A stretch of DNA of 64,000 bases. Origin: Pseudomonadota bacterium (lineage in GTDB: Bacteria > Pseudomonadota > Alphaproteobacteria > Rhizobiales > Xanthobacteraceae). Shown here piece by piece: positions 1-9,187 of the stretch. The position numbers were made by a program, and so were the translations under genes. The notes under the pieces are model-generated. The model worked only from the letters and a program-made list of their open reading frames with translations. It did not search any database and was not told where the DNA came from. Location: the NCBI GenBank assembly GCA_023404705.1, contig JAEYAU010000170.1, positions 9,338 through 73,337 of the forward strand, written 5' to 3'. The first letter of the stretch is position 1. Each line of letters starts with the position of its first letter.

Positions 1-558
1 GCCGACAATCGCTTCGCGGCCGAATGGCTCGCCTCGCGTGGCTTCACGCGCCCGATCATCGTCGGCCACTCGAACGGCGGTGTGCTCGGCGTGCAGTATG
101 TGGCGGATCATCCTGACACGCCGGCGCTGATCCTCATGTCCGCGCATGTGGGCGGCACGCGCATCGTGCCGCTGGCGAGCTCGGTCGGCCTGCTCGGCGG
201 CGAGCGGCTGAACGACATCCTGGATGAAGCCCGCGCGCGCATCGCGGCGGGCCGCGGCGACGAGCTGATGCTGCTGCCGGGCTGGTGGTACGCGGTCACG
301 GCGCGCAGCCTCATCGACTATGCGAGCCAGATCCCGGACACGCTGGCGCTGGCGCCGCGCATCTCCTGTCCGGTGCTCTACCTGCGCGGTGACAAGGAGC
401 CGGCGCATATCTATCCGGCCGAGGCGTTCGCCACAAAATGCGCCGGGCCGTGCGAAGTGCGGATCGTGCCGGACTGCGATCACTTCTATGGCGGGCACGA
501 GGAGGCGGTCGGGGCGGTCGTTACGTCGTGGCTCGAGAGCGTCATGGCGCACGCGTGA
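1..558 (+). CDS. alpha/beta hydrolase (5' truncated by window edge)
   Basis: The reading frame is open from base 1, so the gene starts upstream of the window; 185 residues remain. The nucleophile elbow GHSNGG is visible at residues 22-27 of the fragment. Near the C-terminus an Asp in LYLRGDKEP and a His in DCDHFYGG stand where the acid and base of the catalytic triad normally lie. The family hydrolyses esters, lactones or similar bonds; the substrate cannot be read from the fragment. It ends 63 bases before the ABC importer genes and shares their strand, so it may belong to the same catabolic transcription unit. An internal GTG at 82 lies after the nucleophile motif and cannot be the true start. 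Confidence 0.8.
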   Translation, partial: ADNRFAAEWLASRGFTRPIIVGHSNGGVLGVQYVADHPDTPALILMSAHVGGTRIVPLASSVGLLGGERLNDILDEARARIAAGRGDELMLLPGWWYAVTARSLIDYASQIPDTLALAPRISCPVLYLRGDKEPAHIYPAEAFATKCAGPCEVRIVPDCDHFYGGHEEAVGAVVTSWLESVMAHA

Positions 559-621
559 ATGCGCACGGAATGCGGAAATTGGAAGCGGGAGTGGAACGTC
601 TGAGCTGACAGGAGGGACCAC

Positions 622-1866
622 ATGACCATCCATCGCCGAACCGTCTTGAAGGGCGTGGGCGCCGGCGTCGCGGCGTTGAGCATGCCTTGGGTCGCACGCG
701 CGCAGGCCACACCGATGCGCGTCGGCTTTCTCACCGTGAAGACGGGGCCGCTCGCCTCGGGCGGGCTGCAGATGGAGCAGGGACTCACGCTCTATCTCAA
801 GGAGCGCAACAACATGCTGGCGGGCAGGCCCGTTCAGGTGTTCACGGGCGATTCCGCGGGCGCGCCCGCGGTTGCGCGCACCAAGATGCAGGAGCTGGTC
901 GAGCGCGACAATATCTCGTGCCTGATCGGCCCGCTCGCCACCGCGGAGGCGCTCGCGATCGACGACTATATCCGTGACAAGCAGATCCCGACGCTCAGCG
1001 TCGCGGCCGCCGAAGACATGACCCAGCGCAAGGCGAACCCGTGGTTCGTGCGCGCCACCTCGTCGTCGGCGCAGTGCAGCTACGCGATGGGCGACTACGC
1101 CGCGAAGGAGCTGAAATACAAGCGCGCCGCGATGATCGCGGACGACATCGCGTATGGCTACGAGCTCAATGCCGGCTTCCAGCGCGCCTTCGAGGACGCG
1201 GGCGGCAAGGTGGTGCAGAAGCTCTGGCCGCCGCTCAACGCGCCCGACTACGGCACCTATATTGCGCAGCTCAAGCGCAATGTGGACGCGATCTTCATCG
1301 GCTTCGCGGGCTCGAACGGCCTCAAGTTCCTGCGCCAGTACAAGGAGTATGGCGGCACGACCCCGCTGCTCGGCGGCATGACGGCGATCGACGAGTCGCT
1401 GCTCAAGCAGATGGGCGACGAGGCGATCGGCACGCTCTCGACCTGCTGGTACTCGGCGCAGCTCGACAACCCGTCGAACAAGCGCTTCGTGCCCGGCATG
1501 CAGCGCGACTACAAGGTCGATCCCGGCTTCTACGCGGCGGCGACCTATACGAACGCCGCGGTGCTGGAAGCCGCGTTGAAGACCATCGACGGCAAGATCG
1601 AGGACAAGAACGCGCTGATGAAGGCGCTGCGCGGCATCACGGTCGAGGACACCTGCCGCGGGCCGGTACGCTTCGACAAGTACGGCAATGTCGTCGGCAA
1701 CATCTACATCCGGAAGGTCGAGAAGAAGGGCGGAAATCTCGTCAACACGGTCATCAAGACCTATCCGAATGTGAGCCAGTTCTGGACCTACGATCCCGAC
1801 GAGTTCCTGAAGAGCCCCGTCTACAACCGCGACAGCTATCCGCAGAACCGCTTCCTCGAGCCGTGA
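622..1866 (+). CDS. ABC transporter substrate-binding protein, Liv/Peripla_BP_6 family (copy 1)
   Basis: This 414-residue periplasmic binding protein should capture a small organic solute for the LivHMGF permease encoded downstream. The N-terminus carries a twin-arginine-like signal (RRTVLKG followed by an Ala-rich hydrophobic stretch and a cleavage-like ARAQA near residue 29). The mature part has the type I periplasmic fold typical of LivJ relatives, including RVGFLTVKTGPLASGG near the start and QELVERDNISCLIGP. A strong ribosome site AGGAGG lies at 610-615, 6 bases before the ATG. It is closely similar along its whole length to the next gene, indicating a tandem duplication. The ligand is unknown; the neighbouring amidohydrolase suggests an aromatic or heterocyclic acid rather than an amino acid. 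Confidence 0.88.
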   Translation: MTIHRRTVLKGVGAGVAALSMPWVARAQATPMRVGFLTVKTGPLASGGLQMEQGLTLYLKERNNMLAGRPVQVFTGDSAGAPAVARTKMQELVERDNISCLIGPLATAEALAIDDYIRDKQIPTLSVAAAEDMTQRKANPWFVRATSSSAQCSYAMGDYAAKELKYKRAAMIADDIAYGYELNAGFQRAFEDAGGKVVQKLWPPLNAPDYGTYIAQLKRNVDAIFIGFAGSNGLKFLRQYKEYGGTTPLLGGMTAIDESLLKQMGDEAIGTLSTCWYSAQLDNPSNKRFVPGMQRDYKVDPGFYAAATYTNAAVLEAALKTIDGKIEDKNALMKALRGITVEDTCRGPVRFDKYGNVVGNIYIRKVEKKGGNLVNTVIKTYPNVSQFWTYDPDEFLKSPVYNRDSYPQNRFLEP

Positions 1867-2022
1867 GTTCGACCATGAGAAAGGTGTTCAAGGAATGACC
1901 GGACAAAGTTCGTGACCGCGCCCCGATATTTCCGCGCCGCGGCAGCACTCCGGCTGTTGCGTCGGAAGCCAAGTTGAACGAGCATCAGTGCAAGAATGAA
2001 TAAAGCACCGGGAGGACTCACC

Positions 2023-3276
2023 ATGAGCATGAATCGCCGTACCATCATCAAGGGTGCGCTCGCGACGAGCGTCGCCGCGCAGGCGCTGCGCGTGCCCACT
2101 GCCTCGGCGCAAGCGGGGCCGATCCGCGTCGGCCTGCTCTGCGTCAAAACCGGCGCGCTCGCGTCCGGTGGCCTGCAGATGGAGCAGGGCATGCAGGTCT
2201 TCTTCAAGGACCGCAACAACCAGCTCGCCGGCCGGCCGGTCGAGCTGCACGTCGCGGACACCGGCGGCAATCCCGCGCAGGCGCGCACCAAGACGCAGGA
2301 GCTGGTCGAGCGCGTCAACGTGCACGCGCTGATCGGACCGCTCGCGGCCTTCGAGGCGCTGGCGATCGACGACTACATCCGCCAGAGCAAGACGCCGATC
2401 CTCTCGGTGGCGGGCGCCGAGGACATGACTCAGCGCAAGCCCAATCCGTGGTTCGTGCGGCCGAGTTGCACCTCGTCGCAGCCGAGCCACCCGATGGGCG
2501 ACTACGCGGCGAAGGAGCTCAAGCTCAAGCGCGTCGCCACCATCGCGGACGATTTCGCCTATGGCCACGAGAACGTCGCGGGCTTCCAGCGCGCCTTCGA
2601 GGACGCGGGCGGCAAGGTGGTGCAGAAGCTCTGGACGCCGCTCAACGCGCCCGACTACGGCACCTATATCTCGCAGCTCAAGCCGAACCTCGATGGTCTT
2701 TACACGGGTCATGCGGGCTCGAACGGACTCAAGCTGGTGCGTCAGCTCGCCGAGTACGGCCTGAAGGGCAAGCTGCAGATCGTCGGCGGCTTCACGCCGA
2801 TCGACGAGTCGCTGCTGCAGCAGATCGGCGAGAACGGCCTCGGCGCCTATACGGGCTGCTGGTACTCGGCCGAGCTCGACTTCCCGAGCAACAAGAAGTT
2901 CGTCGAGGCGATCCGGCGCGAGTACAAGGTCGATCCGGGCGTCTACGCGGCCGAGACCTATCTGTGCGGCGAGGTGCTCGAGCATGCCGTCAAGTCGATC
3001 GGCGGCAAGGTCGAGGACAAGGACGTCTTCATGAAGGCGCTCAAGACCGCGAATGTCCCCGAGACGCTGCGCGGCCCGGTGCGCTTCGACGAGTTCGGCA
3101 ACGTGGTTGGCAACATCTACATCCGCAAAGTCGAGAAGAAGGGCGACAAGTACGTCAACGCGGTGGTGAAGACCTATCCGGATGTGAGCCAGTTCTGGAC
3201 CTACAAGCAGGACGAGTTCCTGAAGAACCCGGTCTATTCGCGCGACTATCCGCCGGCCAAGAACCTCGAGAACTGA
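2023..3276 (+). CDS. ABC transporter substrate-binding protein, Liv/Peripla_BP_6 family (copy 2)
   Basis: A 417-residue paralogue of the preceding binding protein, with the same RR-type signal (NRRTIIKG) and blocks such as MTQRKPNPWFVR and FEDAGGKVVQKLW in common. I chose ATG 2023 because GGAGG at 2011-2015 sits 7 bases upstream; an in-frame ATG at 1996 lies upstream of that ribosome site and would be poorly placed. The two copies probably feed one permease and may differ in ligand, or allow induction by related substrates. The 156-base spacer after copy 1 could carry its own promoter, although none was clear. Confidence 0.87.
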   Translation: MSMNRRTIIKGALATSVAAQALRVPTASAQAGPIRVGLLCVKTGALASGGLQMEQGMQVFFKDRNNQLAGRPVELHVADTGGNPAQARTKTQELVERVNVHALIGPLAAFEALAIDDYIRQSKTPILSVAGAEDMTQRKPNPWFVRPSCTSSQPSHPMGDYAAKELKLKRVATIADDFAYGHENVAGFQRAFEDAGGKVVQKLWTPLNAPDYGTYISQLKPNLDGLYTGHAGSNGLKLVRQLAEYGLKGKLQIVGGFTPIDESLLQQIGENGLGAYTGCWYSAELDFPSNKKFVEAIRREYKVDPGVYAAETYLCGEVLEHAVKSIGGKVEDKDVFMKALKTANVPETLRGPVRFDEFGNVVGNIYIRKVEKKGDKYVNAVVKTYPDVSQFWTYKQDEFLKNPVYSRDYPPAKNLEN

Positions 3277-3366
3277 TGGTTCATGCTTCGCGGCCCGCGA
3301 GCCGATCCGCTCGCGGGCCACGAGATTCATGCCGATCTGCGGCAGCTCCCTGACGGTTCGTCCCGC

Positions 3367-4227
3367 ATGCAATTCTGGATCATCCAGACTTTGAACAGCG
3401 TCGCGTTCGGTGCGCTCCTGTTCCTGCTCTCGGCCGGCTTCTCGCTCGCATTCGGCCTGATGCGCATCCCCAACCTTGCGCATGGCGCCTTCTTCATGCT
3501 GGGCGCGTATTTCGGCGCGACCGTCGTCTATTTCGGCGGAAACTTCTGGGTGGCCGCGCTCGTCTCGGGCGCCGGCGTCGGGCTGCTCGGCGTGGTGATC
3601 GAGCGCTTCATCCTGCGACCGATCGCCGGCAATGTGCAGGGCCAGGTGCTGGTGACCCTCGGCATCTCGTTCATCATCGCGGATATCGCGCTCTATCTGT
3701 GGACCGGCGATCCCTGGACGGTGCCGGCGCCGCCCTCGTTGCGGCCCCCGCTCTTCATTGCGGGCTTCGCGTTCCCGACCTACCGGCTCGTGCTCGTCGC
3801 CATAGCGCTGGTCGCGGCCGTCGCGCTCTATCTCCTGATGGACCGCACGCGGCTCGGCGCCATGATCCGCGCCGGCGTCGACGACATGGAGATGGCGCGC
3901 GGCGTCGGCATCCCGGTCTCGCTGCTGTTCACCGTGGTGTTCTTCCTCGGCGCGGTGCTGGCCGGGCTTGCGGGCCTGCTCGGCGCACCGATGCTGAACG
4001 CGTATCCGGGCCTCGACACCGACATGCTACCGCTGGCGCTGATCGTCGTCATCCTGGGCGGGGCCGGAAGCCTGCTCGGCGCCTTCATCGGCAGCTTCGT
4101 GGTCGGCTTCCTCTATAATTTCGGCATCGCGCTGTTTCCGGACCTCGCCTACTTCATCCTGTTCCTGCCGATGGTGCTGGTGCTCGTGTTCATGCCGCAA
4201 GGCCTGTTCGGACGGGCCCCGTCATGA
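3367..4227 (+). CDS. livH: ABC transporter permease, LivH family
   Basis: A 286-residue inner-membrane permease of the branched-chain amino acid/aromatic importer family. It is mostly hydrophobic, with repeated Gly-rich helices and the LivH-like RIPNLAHGAFFMLGAY block. The start is set at ATG 3367 (MQFWIIQTLNS), the usual LivH N-terminus; the longer frame from 3283 adds a charged, non-membrane leader that does not fit. Its stop overlaps the livM start in an ATGA arrangement at 4224-4227, implying translational coupling. It would pair with LivM to form the translocation pore. Confidence 0.9.
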   Translation: MQFWIIQTLNSVAFGALLFLLSAGFSLAFGLMRIPNLAHGAFFMLGAYFGATVVYFGGNFWVAALVSGAGVGLLGVVIERFILRPIAGNVQGQVLVTLGISFIIADIALYLWTGDPWTVPAPPSLRPPLFIAGFAFPTYRLVLVAIALVAAVALYLLMDRTRLGAMIRAGVDDMEMARGVGIPVSLLFTVVFFLGAVLAGLAGLLGAPMLNAYPGLDTDMLPLALIVVILGGAGSLLGAFIGSFVVGFLYNFGIALFPDLAYFILFLPMVLVLVFMPQGLFGRAPS

Positions 4228-5207
4228 CGCGAGGTGCGGTGTTCTGGATCGTCGGGGCGGTCGTGCTGCTCGCGCTGCCCTTCGTCATCGTCAACGATTT
4301 CTACGTCAACCTGGCGAGCCAGGTTCTCATCTATGCGCTGCTCGCCCTGAGCGTGAACCTGCTGCTCGGCTTCGGCGGCATGGTCTCGCTCGGGCACGCG
4401 GCCTTCCTGGGGCTCAGCGGGTATGCCTGCGTGCTGCTGGTCAATGCGGGCTTCGGCCAGCTCACTTCGGCGGTGCTGGCGGTGCTGTTTTCGACCGTGT
4501 GCGGCGCCTTCTTCGGCGTGCTGGCACTGCGCGCATCGGGCATCGGCTTCCTGATGATCACGCTGGCGCTCGGGCAGATCGTCTGGGGCGTCGCGTATCG
4601 CGCCAACGATCTCACGGGCGGCGACAATGGCATCCGCTTTCCGGCGCGGCCGGCGCCGTTCGGCATCGACATCAACAGCGCGCACAGCTTCTACTATTTC
4701 GCGCTCGTCGTGTTCGTGATCGCCCTGTTCTTCATCTGGCGAATTGCCCGCTCACCGTTCGGCGCCGCGCTGCAGGGCACGCGCGATCAGCCGCGGCGCA
4801 TGCGCATGCTCGGCCACAATGTCTGGATGGTGCAGTGGCTCGCCTTCGTGCTCGCGAGCTTCTGGGGCTCGATCGCGGGCCTGCTGTACATCTACTACAA
4901 TCTGTTCATCAGCCCGCACGCGATCTCGCTGCAGCAGTCGGCCGAGGCGCTGCTGATGGCGATCCTCGGCGGCGCCAGCACACTGTCGGGCCCGATCGTC
5001 GGCGCCGTCATCATCACGCTCGTGAAGAACGTGGTGAGCACCTATGTGGACCGCTGGAATTCGCTGCTCGGCGCAATCTTCGTGGTCGTGATCCTGTTCA
5101 TGCCGCTCGGCCTGGTGCCGGGCGTGCGCGCGCTGTGGGCGCGGCTGCGCGGCCGGCGCAAGCCCACCAAGCCGACGCAGACCGCTTCGCCGGAGAGCGC
5201 CGCATGA
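4224..5207 (+). CDS. livM: ABC transporter permease, LivM family
   Basis: This 327-residue polytopic membrane protein is the second pore subunit. It has LivM hallmarks such as LLLGFGGMVSLGHAAFLGLSGY and a conserved loop before AFVLASFWGSIAGLLYIYY. The last 25 residues are a Lys/Pro/Thr-rich cytoplasmic tail. It overlaps livH upstream and livG downstream (ATGA at 5204-5207), so the four transport genes form one tightly coupled operon. Confidence 0.9.
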   Translation: MTRGAVFWIVGAVVLLALPFVIVNDFYVNLASQVLIYALLALSVNLLLGFGGMVSLGHAAFLGLSGYACVLLVNAGFGQLTSAVLAVLFSTVCGAFFGVLALRASGIGFLMITLALGQIVWGVAYRANDLTGGDNGIRFPARPAPFGIDINSAHSFYYFALVVFVIALFFIWRIARSPFGAALQGTRDQPRRMRMLGHNVWMVQWLAFVLASFWGSIAGLLYIYYNLFISPHAISLQQSAEALLMAILGGASTLSGPIVGAVIITLVKNVVSTYVDRWNSLLGAIFVVVILFMPLGLVPGVRALWARLRGRRKPTKPTQTASPESAA

Positions 5208-5944
5208 CCCCCGCGCTCGAGATCTCAGGCCTCTACAAGCGCTTCGGCGGCCTGCCCGCGACCCGCAACGTGTCGCTCACCGTCATGCCGGGCGAGCGGC
5301 GGCTGATCATCGGCCCGAACGGCGCCGGCAAGACGACGCTGTTCAATCTGGTGACCGGCGACCTGCGGCAGGACGGCGGGTCCGTCAAACTGTTCGGCCA
5401 GGAGCTCACCGGCATCCCGACCCAGCAGCGCGTGCACCTCGGGCTCGCGCGCACGTACCAGATCCTGACGCTGTTCCCGAAGGAGACGCTGGTCCACAAC
5501 GTGGTGCTCTCGCTGCTCGGCCTGAGCCCGAAGCGCTGGGATCCGTGGGCGCTGCTGAGCCGGCAGATGAACCTCTATGACGCCGCGCGCGAAGCGCTCG
5601 CACGTGTCGGCCTCGCCGAGAGCGCCGAGCGGATCGTGGCGCAGACCTCCTATGGCGAGCGGCGCCGGCTCGAGCTCGCCATGGCACTGGCGCAGAAGCC
5701 GAAGTTGCTCTTGCTCGACGAGCCGCTCGCGGGCCTCTCGCAGCAGGAGCGGCAGACCGTGCGCGAGCTGCTCGGGAAGATCCCGCGCGACGTGACCATC
5801 GTCATGATCGAGCACGACATGGACACGGCGCTCGGCTTCGCGGAGCGCATCACGGTGCTGCACTACGGCGAGGTCATCGTCGAAGGCAGCCGCGCCGAGG
5901 TCGTGGCCGATCCGCGCACCAAGGAGGTCTACCTTGGCGAGTGA
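5204..5944 (+). CDS. livG: ABC transporter ATP-binding protein, LivG family
   Basis: A 246-residue ATPase that energises import. Walker A is GPNGAGKTT near residues 37-45. The signature region is atypical, TSYGERRRLELAMALA, as is usual in LivG proteins, and it is followed by Walker B LLLLDEPLAGLS and the switch His in MIEHDMD. The start ATG 5204 overlaps the livM stop. The C-terminus overlaps livF by 11 bases and contains the livF ribosome binding site. Confidence 0.9.
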   Translation: MTPALEISGLYKRFGGLPATRNVSLTVMPGERRLIIGPNGAGKTTLFNLVTGDLRQDGGSVKLFGQELTGIPTQQRVHLGLARTYQILTLFPKETLVHNVVLSLLGLSPKRWDPWALLSRQMNLYDAAREALARVGLAESAERIVAQTSYGERRRLELAMALAQKPKLLLLDEPLAGLSQQERQTVRELLGKIPRDVTIVMIEHDMDTALGFAERITVLHYGEVIVEGSRAEVVADPRTKEVYLGE

Positions 5945-6656
5945 AGCGCTTCATGTGAGCGGCGTCGACGCCTATTACGGCGACAGCCATGTGCTGCACG
6001 GCGTCGGCTTCACGCTGCAGCCCGGACGGCTGCTCGGCCTGCTCGGCCGCAACGGCGCCGGCAAGACCACATGCATGGCGACCGTGATGGGCTTCCTGCG
6101 TCCGCGGCGCGGTGCGATCACGCTGTTCGGCGAGCCTGTCGCGGGTCTGGCACCCGAGACCATCGCGCGGCGCGGCATCGCGCTGGTGCCGCAGGGACGG
6201 CGCATCTTCCGCTCGCTCACGGTGCGCGAGAATCTCATGGTCGCGGCGCAGAACCGCGACAGCGCCGGTCGCGGGCCGCAGTGGACCCTCGATCGCGTGT
6301 TCGAGCTGTTCCCGCGCCTGCGCGAGCGGCACGCCCAGGATGCGGGCTCGCTCTCGGGGGGCGAGCAGCAGATGCTCGCGATCGGCCGTGCGCTGATGGG
6401 TAATCCGCGCGTGCTGCTCATGGACGAGCCGTCCGAAGGGCTCGCGCCGCAGATCGTCGCGGAGGTCGGCCGCACCATCGCGCAGCTCAAGGCCGAGGGC
6501 CAGTCGATCGTGCTGGTGGAGCAGAACATCAAGCTCACCCTCGACCTCGCGGACGAGGTCGTGATCATCAACACGGGCTCGGTCGTGTTCCAGGGCACGG
6601 CCGCCGAGACCCGCGCCAATGAGCCGATGATCGCCCAGCATCTCGGCGTGTTCTGA
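5934..6656 (+). CDS. livF: ABC transporter ATP-binding protein, LivF family
   Basis: A 240-residue ATPase forming a heterodimer with LivG. Walker A is GRNGAGKTT, the signature is LSGGEQQMLAIGRAL and Walker B is LLMDEPSEGL. The start is a TTG at 5934, chosen because AAGGAGGT at 5921-5928 lies 5 bases upstream and because the family motif EALHVSGVDAYYG begins at once; no ATG gives a full-length protein. The gene overlaps livG by 11 bases. Confidence 0.9.
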   Translation: MASEALHVSGVDAYYGDSHVLHGVGFTLQPGRLLGLLGRNGAGKTTCMATVMGFLRPRRGAITLFGEPVAGLAPETIARRGIALVPQGRRIFRSLTVRENLMVAAQNRDSAGRGPQWTLDRVFELFPRLRERHAQDAGSLSGGEQQMLAIGRALMGNPRVLLMDEPSEGLAPQIVAEVGRTIAQLKAEGQSIVLVEQNIKLTLDLADEVVIINTGSVVFQGTAAETRANEPMIAQHLGVF

Positions 6657-6676
6657 AATCAGTGAAGGAGAGTGAC

Positions 6677-7741
6677 GTGGAGCAGTGGAACAAATACGAG
6701 CCGACGGCCGCGCGCCGGCACGGACGGCCGGGCCGCGAAGTGCGGCCGCAGAGCACGACCATCGACATTCATGCCCATGTCGCGATCCCGCGCGCCGGCG
6801 AGCTGGTGAAGCCGCATCTCGACCTTTCGACCGTGCCGCTCGCGCATTTCGCGGACGCGGCCACCAAGGCCCTCAACGCCAAGCAGGACGCCGACATCGG
6901 CAAGCGCATCACGGGCCAGGACGAGCGGCTGAAGGAACTCGATGCGATGGGCGTCGACATCCAGGTCGTCATGCCGCCGCCGCCGCAATGCTACTACACG
7001 GTGCCGATCGAGCTCGGTCTGAAGGCCGCGCAGATCATCAATGACGGCATCGCCGAATTCGTGGCGCGTCGGCCCGACCGCTTCGTGCCCATGGGCACCG
7101 TGCCGATGCAGGACGGCAAGGAGGCGGCGGCGGAGCTCGAGCGCGCGGTACGCCGGCTAGGCTTCAAGGGCGCCATGATCCTCACCAATGTGGCGGGCAA
7201 CGAGATCTCGGATCCGGCCTATGCGCCGTTCTGGGCCAAGGCCGAGGAGCTCGGTGCGCTCATCGCGATTCATCCGAACGGCTTTACGGAAGGGCGCCGC
7301 TTCACGCGCTACTACTTCAACAATGTGATCGGCAATCCGCTCGAGACCACGGTCGCGCTGCACTACCTGATCTTCGACGGCGTGCTGGAGCGGCACCCGA
7401 ATCTCAAGATCCTCGCGGTGCACGGCGGCGGCTATCTCGGCGGCTATTCGGGCCGCATCGACCACGTCTGGGGCGCGCGCTCGGACGGGCACGCCAACCT
7501 GCCGAAGCCGCCGACCGAGTATCTGAAGAAGGTCTTCTTCGACACGGTCGTGTTCACGCCGCACCAGCTCGAATACCTGGTCAAGGTGTTCGGCGTCGAT
7601 CAGATCGTGATGGGCACCGACTATCCATTCGACATGGCGGACTACGATCCGGTCGGCCACGTGATGGAGACCGAAGGCCTCGACGCCAAAGCGCGCGCCG
7701 CGATCTGCGGCGGGAATGCGAAACGGCTGCTAGGGTTGTAA
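6677..7741 (+). CDS. amidohydrolase 2 family protein (ACMSD-like metal-dependent hydrolase/decarboxylase)
   Basis: A 354-residue TIM-barrel enzyme of the amidohydrolase_2 group, which includes aminocarboxymuconate-semialdehyde decarboxylase and resorcylate decarboxylase. Metal-site motifs are visible in order: IDIHAHV near residue 32, AIHPNGF mid-protein, VHGGGY, and the late Asp in MGTDYPFD. The start is a GTG at 6677 with AAGGAG 6 bases upstream; an earlier GTG at 6662 would lie before that ribosome site. It directly follows livF on the same strand, so it probably acts on the imported compound or its ring-cleavage product. Hydrolysis versus decarboxylation cannot be told from sequence alone. 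Confidence 0.8.
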   Translation: MEQWNKYEPTAARRHGRPGREVRPQSTTIDIHAHVAIPRAGELVKPHLDLSTVPLAHFADAATKALNAKQDADIGKRITGQDERLKELDAMGVDIQVVMPPPPQCYYTVPIELGLKAAQIINDGIAEFVARRPDRFVPMGTVPMQDGKEAAAELERAVRRLGFKGAMILTNVAGNEISDPAYAPFWAKAEELGALIAIHPNGFTEGRRFTRYYFNNVIGNPLETTVALHYLIFDGVLERHPNLKILAVHGGGYLGGYSGRIDHVWGARSDGHANLPKPPTEYLKKVFFDTVVFTPHQLEYLVKVFGVDQIVMGTDYPFDMADYDPVGHVMETEGLDAKARAAICGGNAKRLLGL

Positions 7742-7762
7742 GCGCTCGGTGACGCTCGACCT

Positions 7763-7868
7763 GCTCCCTCCGCCGCTTGCGGGGGAGGGTCGGGGAGGGG
7801 GCCTTGCGGCAAACTCAGCGCAAGCGGCGCCCCCTCTCTATCTCTCCCCCGCAAGCGGGGGAGAGGAC
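7763..7868. repeat. dispersed palindromic repeat, family P (paired G/C hairpins)
   Basis: Two short hairpins, CCGCTTGCGG-type and CTCCCCCGCAAGCGGGGGAG, stand as a long-range inverted pair between convergent genes. The same unit recurs at 22890-22941 (half copy) and 38719-38826 (complete). In this copy the left arm has a substitution (CTCCGCCGCTTG). Its place between convergent stop codons would suit a bidirectional transcription terminator, although no U-tract follows. Confidence 0.8.
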
Positions 7869-7890
7869 CGTCACAGTTCTGGACGACGGT

Positions 7891-9132
7891 CTACGGCTCC
7901 TCCAGAAAATCCATCAACGCGGTCTCGGCCATCACGGCCTCCGGCGTGCGGTGGCGCTCGGCGAAGGCGCGCTCTTCGGCGGTGCGCTGCTCGGCCTGGA
8001 CATAGGCGCCGAGGTGGCGGGCGCGGGCGATGATGCGGTGGCCGATGTCGATGCGCGCGGCTTCGAAGCGTTGCAGCGCGGCTTCCACCGTCGCCTCGCG
8101 TGCGAGCGCCTCGGCGAGGGCGAGCGCGTCCTCGGCCGCCTTGGCGACGCCGGCGCCGACATGCGGGCGCGCGACGAAGGCCGCATCGCCGACGATAGCG
8201 ACGCGGCCGAAGGCCATGCGCGGCACCTCGATGTCGTAGATCGGCTGCAGGAAGGGCTGCTCGGCGATGCGGATCACCTCCTGGAACTGAGGCGACAGCA
8301 CCCGCTTCGCATCCGCCTGCATGGCCGCGATCACGCGCTTGGCGATCAGCGGCGGCGGGATCGAGAGCGCGTGGGTGCGACCCGTCTCGTCGGTGAGCAG
8401 ATCGGGAAGCTCGCGCTCCTCGCTCGCCGGGCGATACCAGACGAAATTGTAGCGGCGGTGGCCGGGGCGCAGGTCGTTGCCGGGGCCGGCGACCGGATAG
8501 CCGAGCATCTGCTCGTTCGGCGGGAGGCAGAAGGCGAAGACCTCGAACAGCTCGCGATGCAGCGCAGGCGGGAAGGCGGCTTCCGCGATCAGGCCGCGCC
8601 AGGCCACATAGCCCGCATAGAGCGGTGTCACCTCGGGCAGATATTGCTGCCGCACATTCGAGCGGATGCCGTCGGCGCCGATCAGCAGATCGCCCTCGGC
8701 ATTCGTGCCATCCGCGAAGCGGGCCGTGACACCGCGGTCCGTCTGCTCGATGCGCTGGAGTTCCTTGGCGCCGTGATAGCGCGCGGCCGGGAAGGCGGTT
8801 TTCAGAAGGTCGAAAACCCGGTCCCACGAGGTCATGATCTGCATGCACGCGGTGCGGTGGGTGAGGCGGCCCGCGTGGTCGAACATCTGCCGTTCCGCGA
8901 CCGGCACGCCGAGCTCATGATCCGCGTGGATTCCGAGACGGTGAAAAACCTCGATCAATTGCGGCTGGGCGACGATCCCGGCGCCGCGGCCGGAGAGCTG
9001 GCTCTCGACGCGCTCGAAGATCTCGACGTCCCAGCCGCGGCCGGAGAGCGCGAGCGCGCTCAAAAGCCCGCTCATGGATCCGCCGATCACGAGGGCGCGC
9101 GGCGCGCCGCTCTGCCTTGCGTCTTGCGTCAT
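7891..9132 (-). CDS. FAD-dependent monooxygenase, 2,6-dihydroxypyridine hydroxylase-like
   Basis: A 413-residue class A flavoprotein monooxygenase. The N-terminal FAD fold has VIGGSMSGLLSALAL, and the second flavin motif is IVGDAAFVARPHVGAG near residue 300. Several blocks (LSGRGAGIVAQPQL, YAGYVAWRGLI, YNFVWYRP, RPHVGAGVAKAAEDA) resemble what I recall of 2,6-dihydroxypyridine 3-monooxygenase more than UbiH or salicylate hydroxylase. That suggests ring hydroxylation of a hydroxylated N-heterocycle or phenol with NAD(P)H and O2. It is divergent from the cupin gene; the 55-base gap probably holds both promoters. The substrate call is inference. Confidence 0.75.
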   Translation of the reverse strand: MTQDARQSGAPRALVIGGSMSGLLSALALSGRGWDVEIFERVESQLSGRGAGIVAQPQLIEVFHRLGIHADHELGVPVAERQMFDHAGRLTHRTACMQIMTSWDRVFDLLKTAFPAARYHGAKELQRIEQTDRGVTARFADGTNAEGDLLIGADGIRSNVRQQYLPEVTPLYAGYVAWRGLIAEAAFPPALHRELFEVFAFCLPPNEQMLGYPVAGPGNDLRPGHRRYNFVWYRPASEERELPDLLTDETGRTHALSIPPPLIAKRVIAAMQADAKRVLSPQFQEVIRIAEQPFLQPIYDIEVPRMAFGRVAIVGDAAFVARPHVGAGVAKAAEDALALAEALAREATVEAALQRFEAARIDIGHRIIARARHLGAYVQAEQRTAEERAFAERHRTPEAVMAETALMDFLEEP

Positions 9133-9187
9133 TTCTCGCCGCTCGTAAGCTTGCTATAAGGCTTACAGAGATTTGCTGGAGGAAACC

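Noticed and set aside
1888..3483. Long minus-strand open frame of 531 codons opposite the second Liv binding protein
   Set aside because: It is antisense to a clearly conserved gene, has an Arg/Leu/Asp-biased composition typical of GC-rich shadow frames and matches no family.
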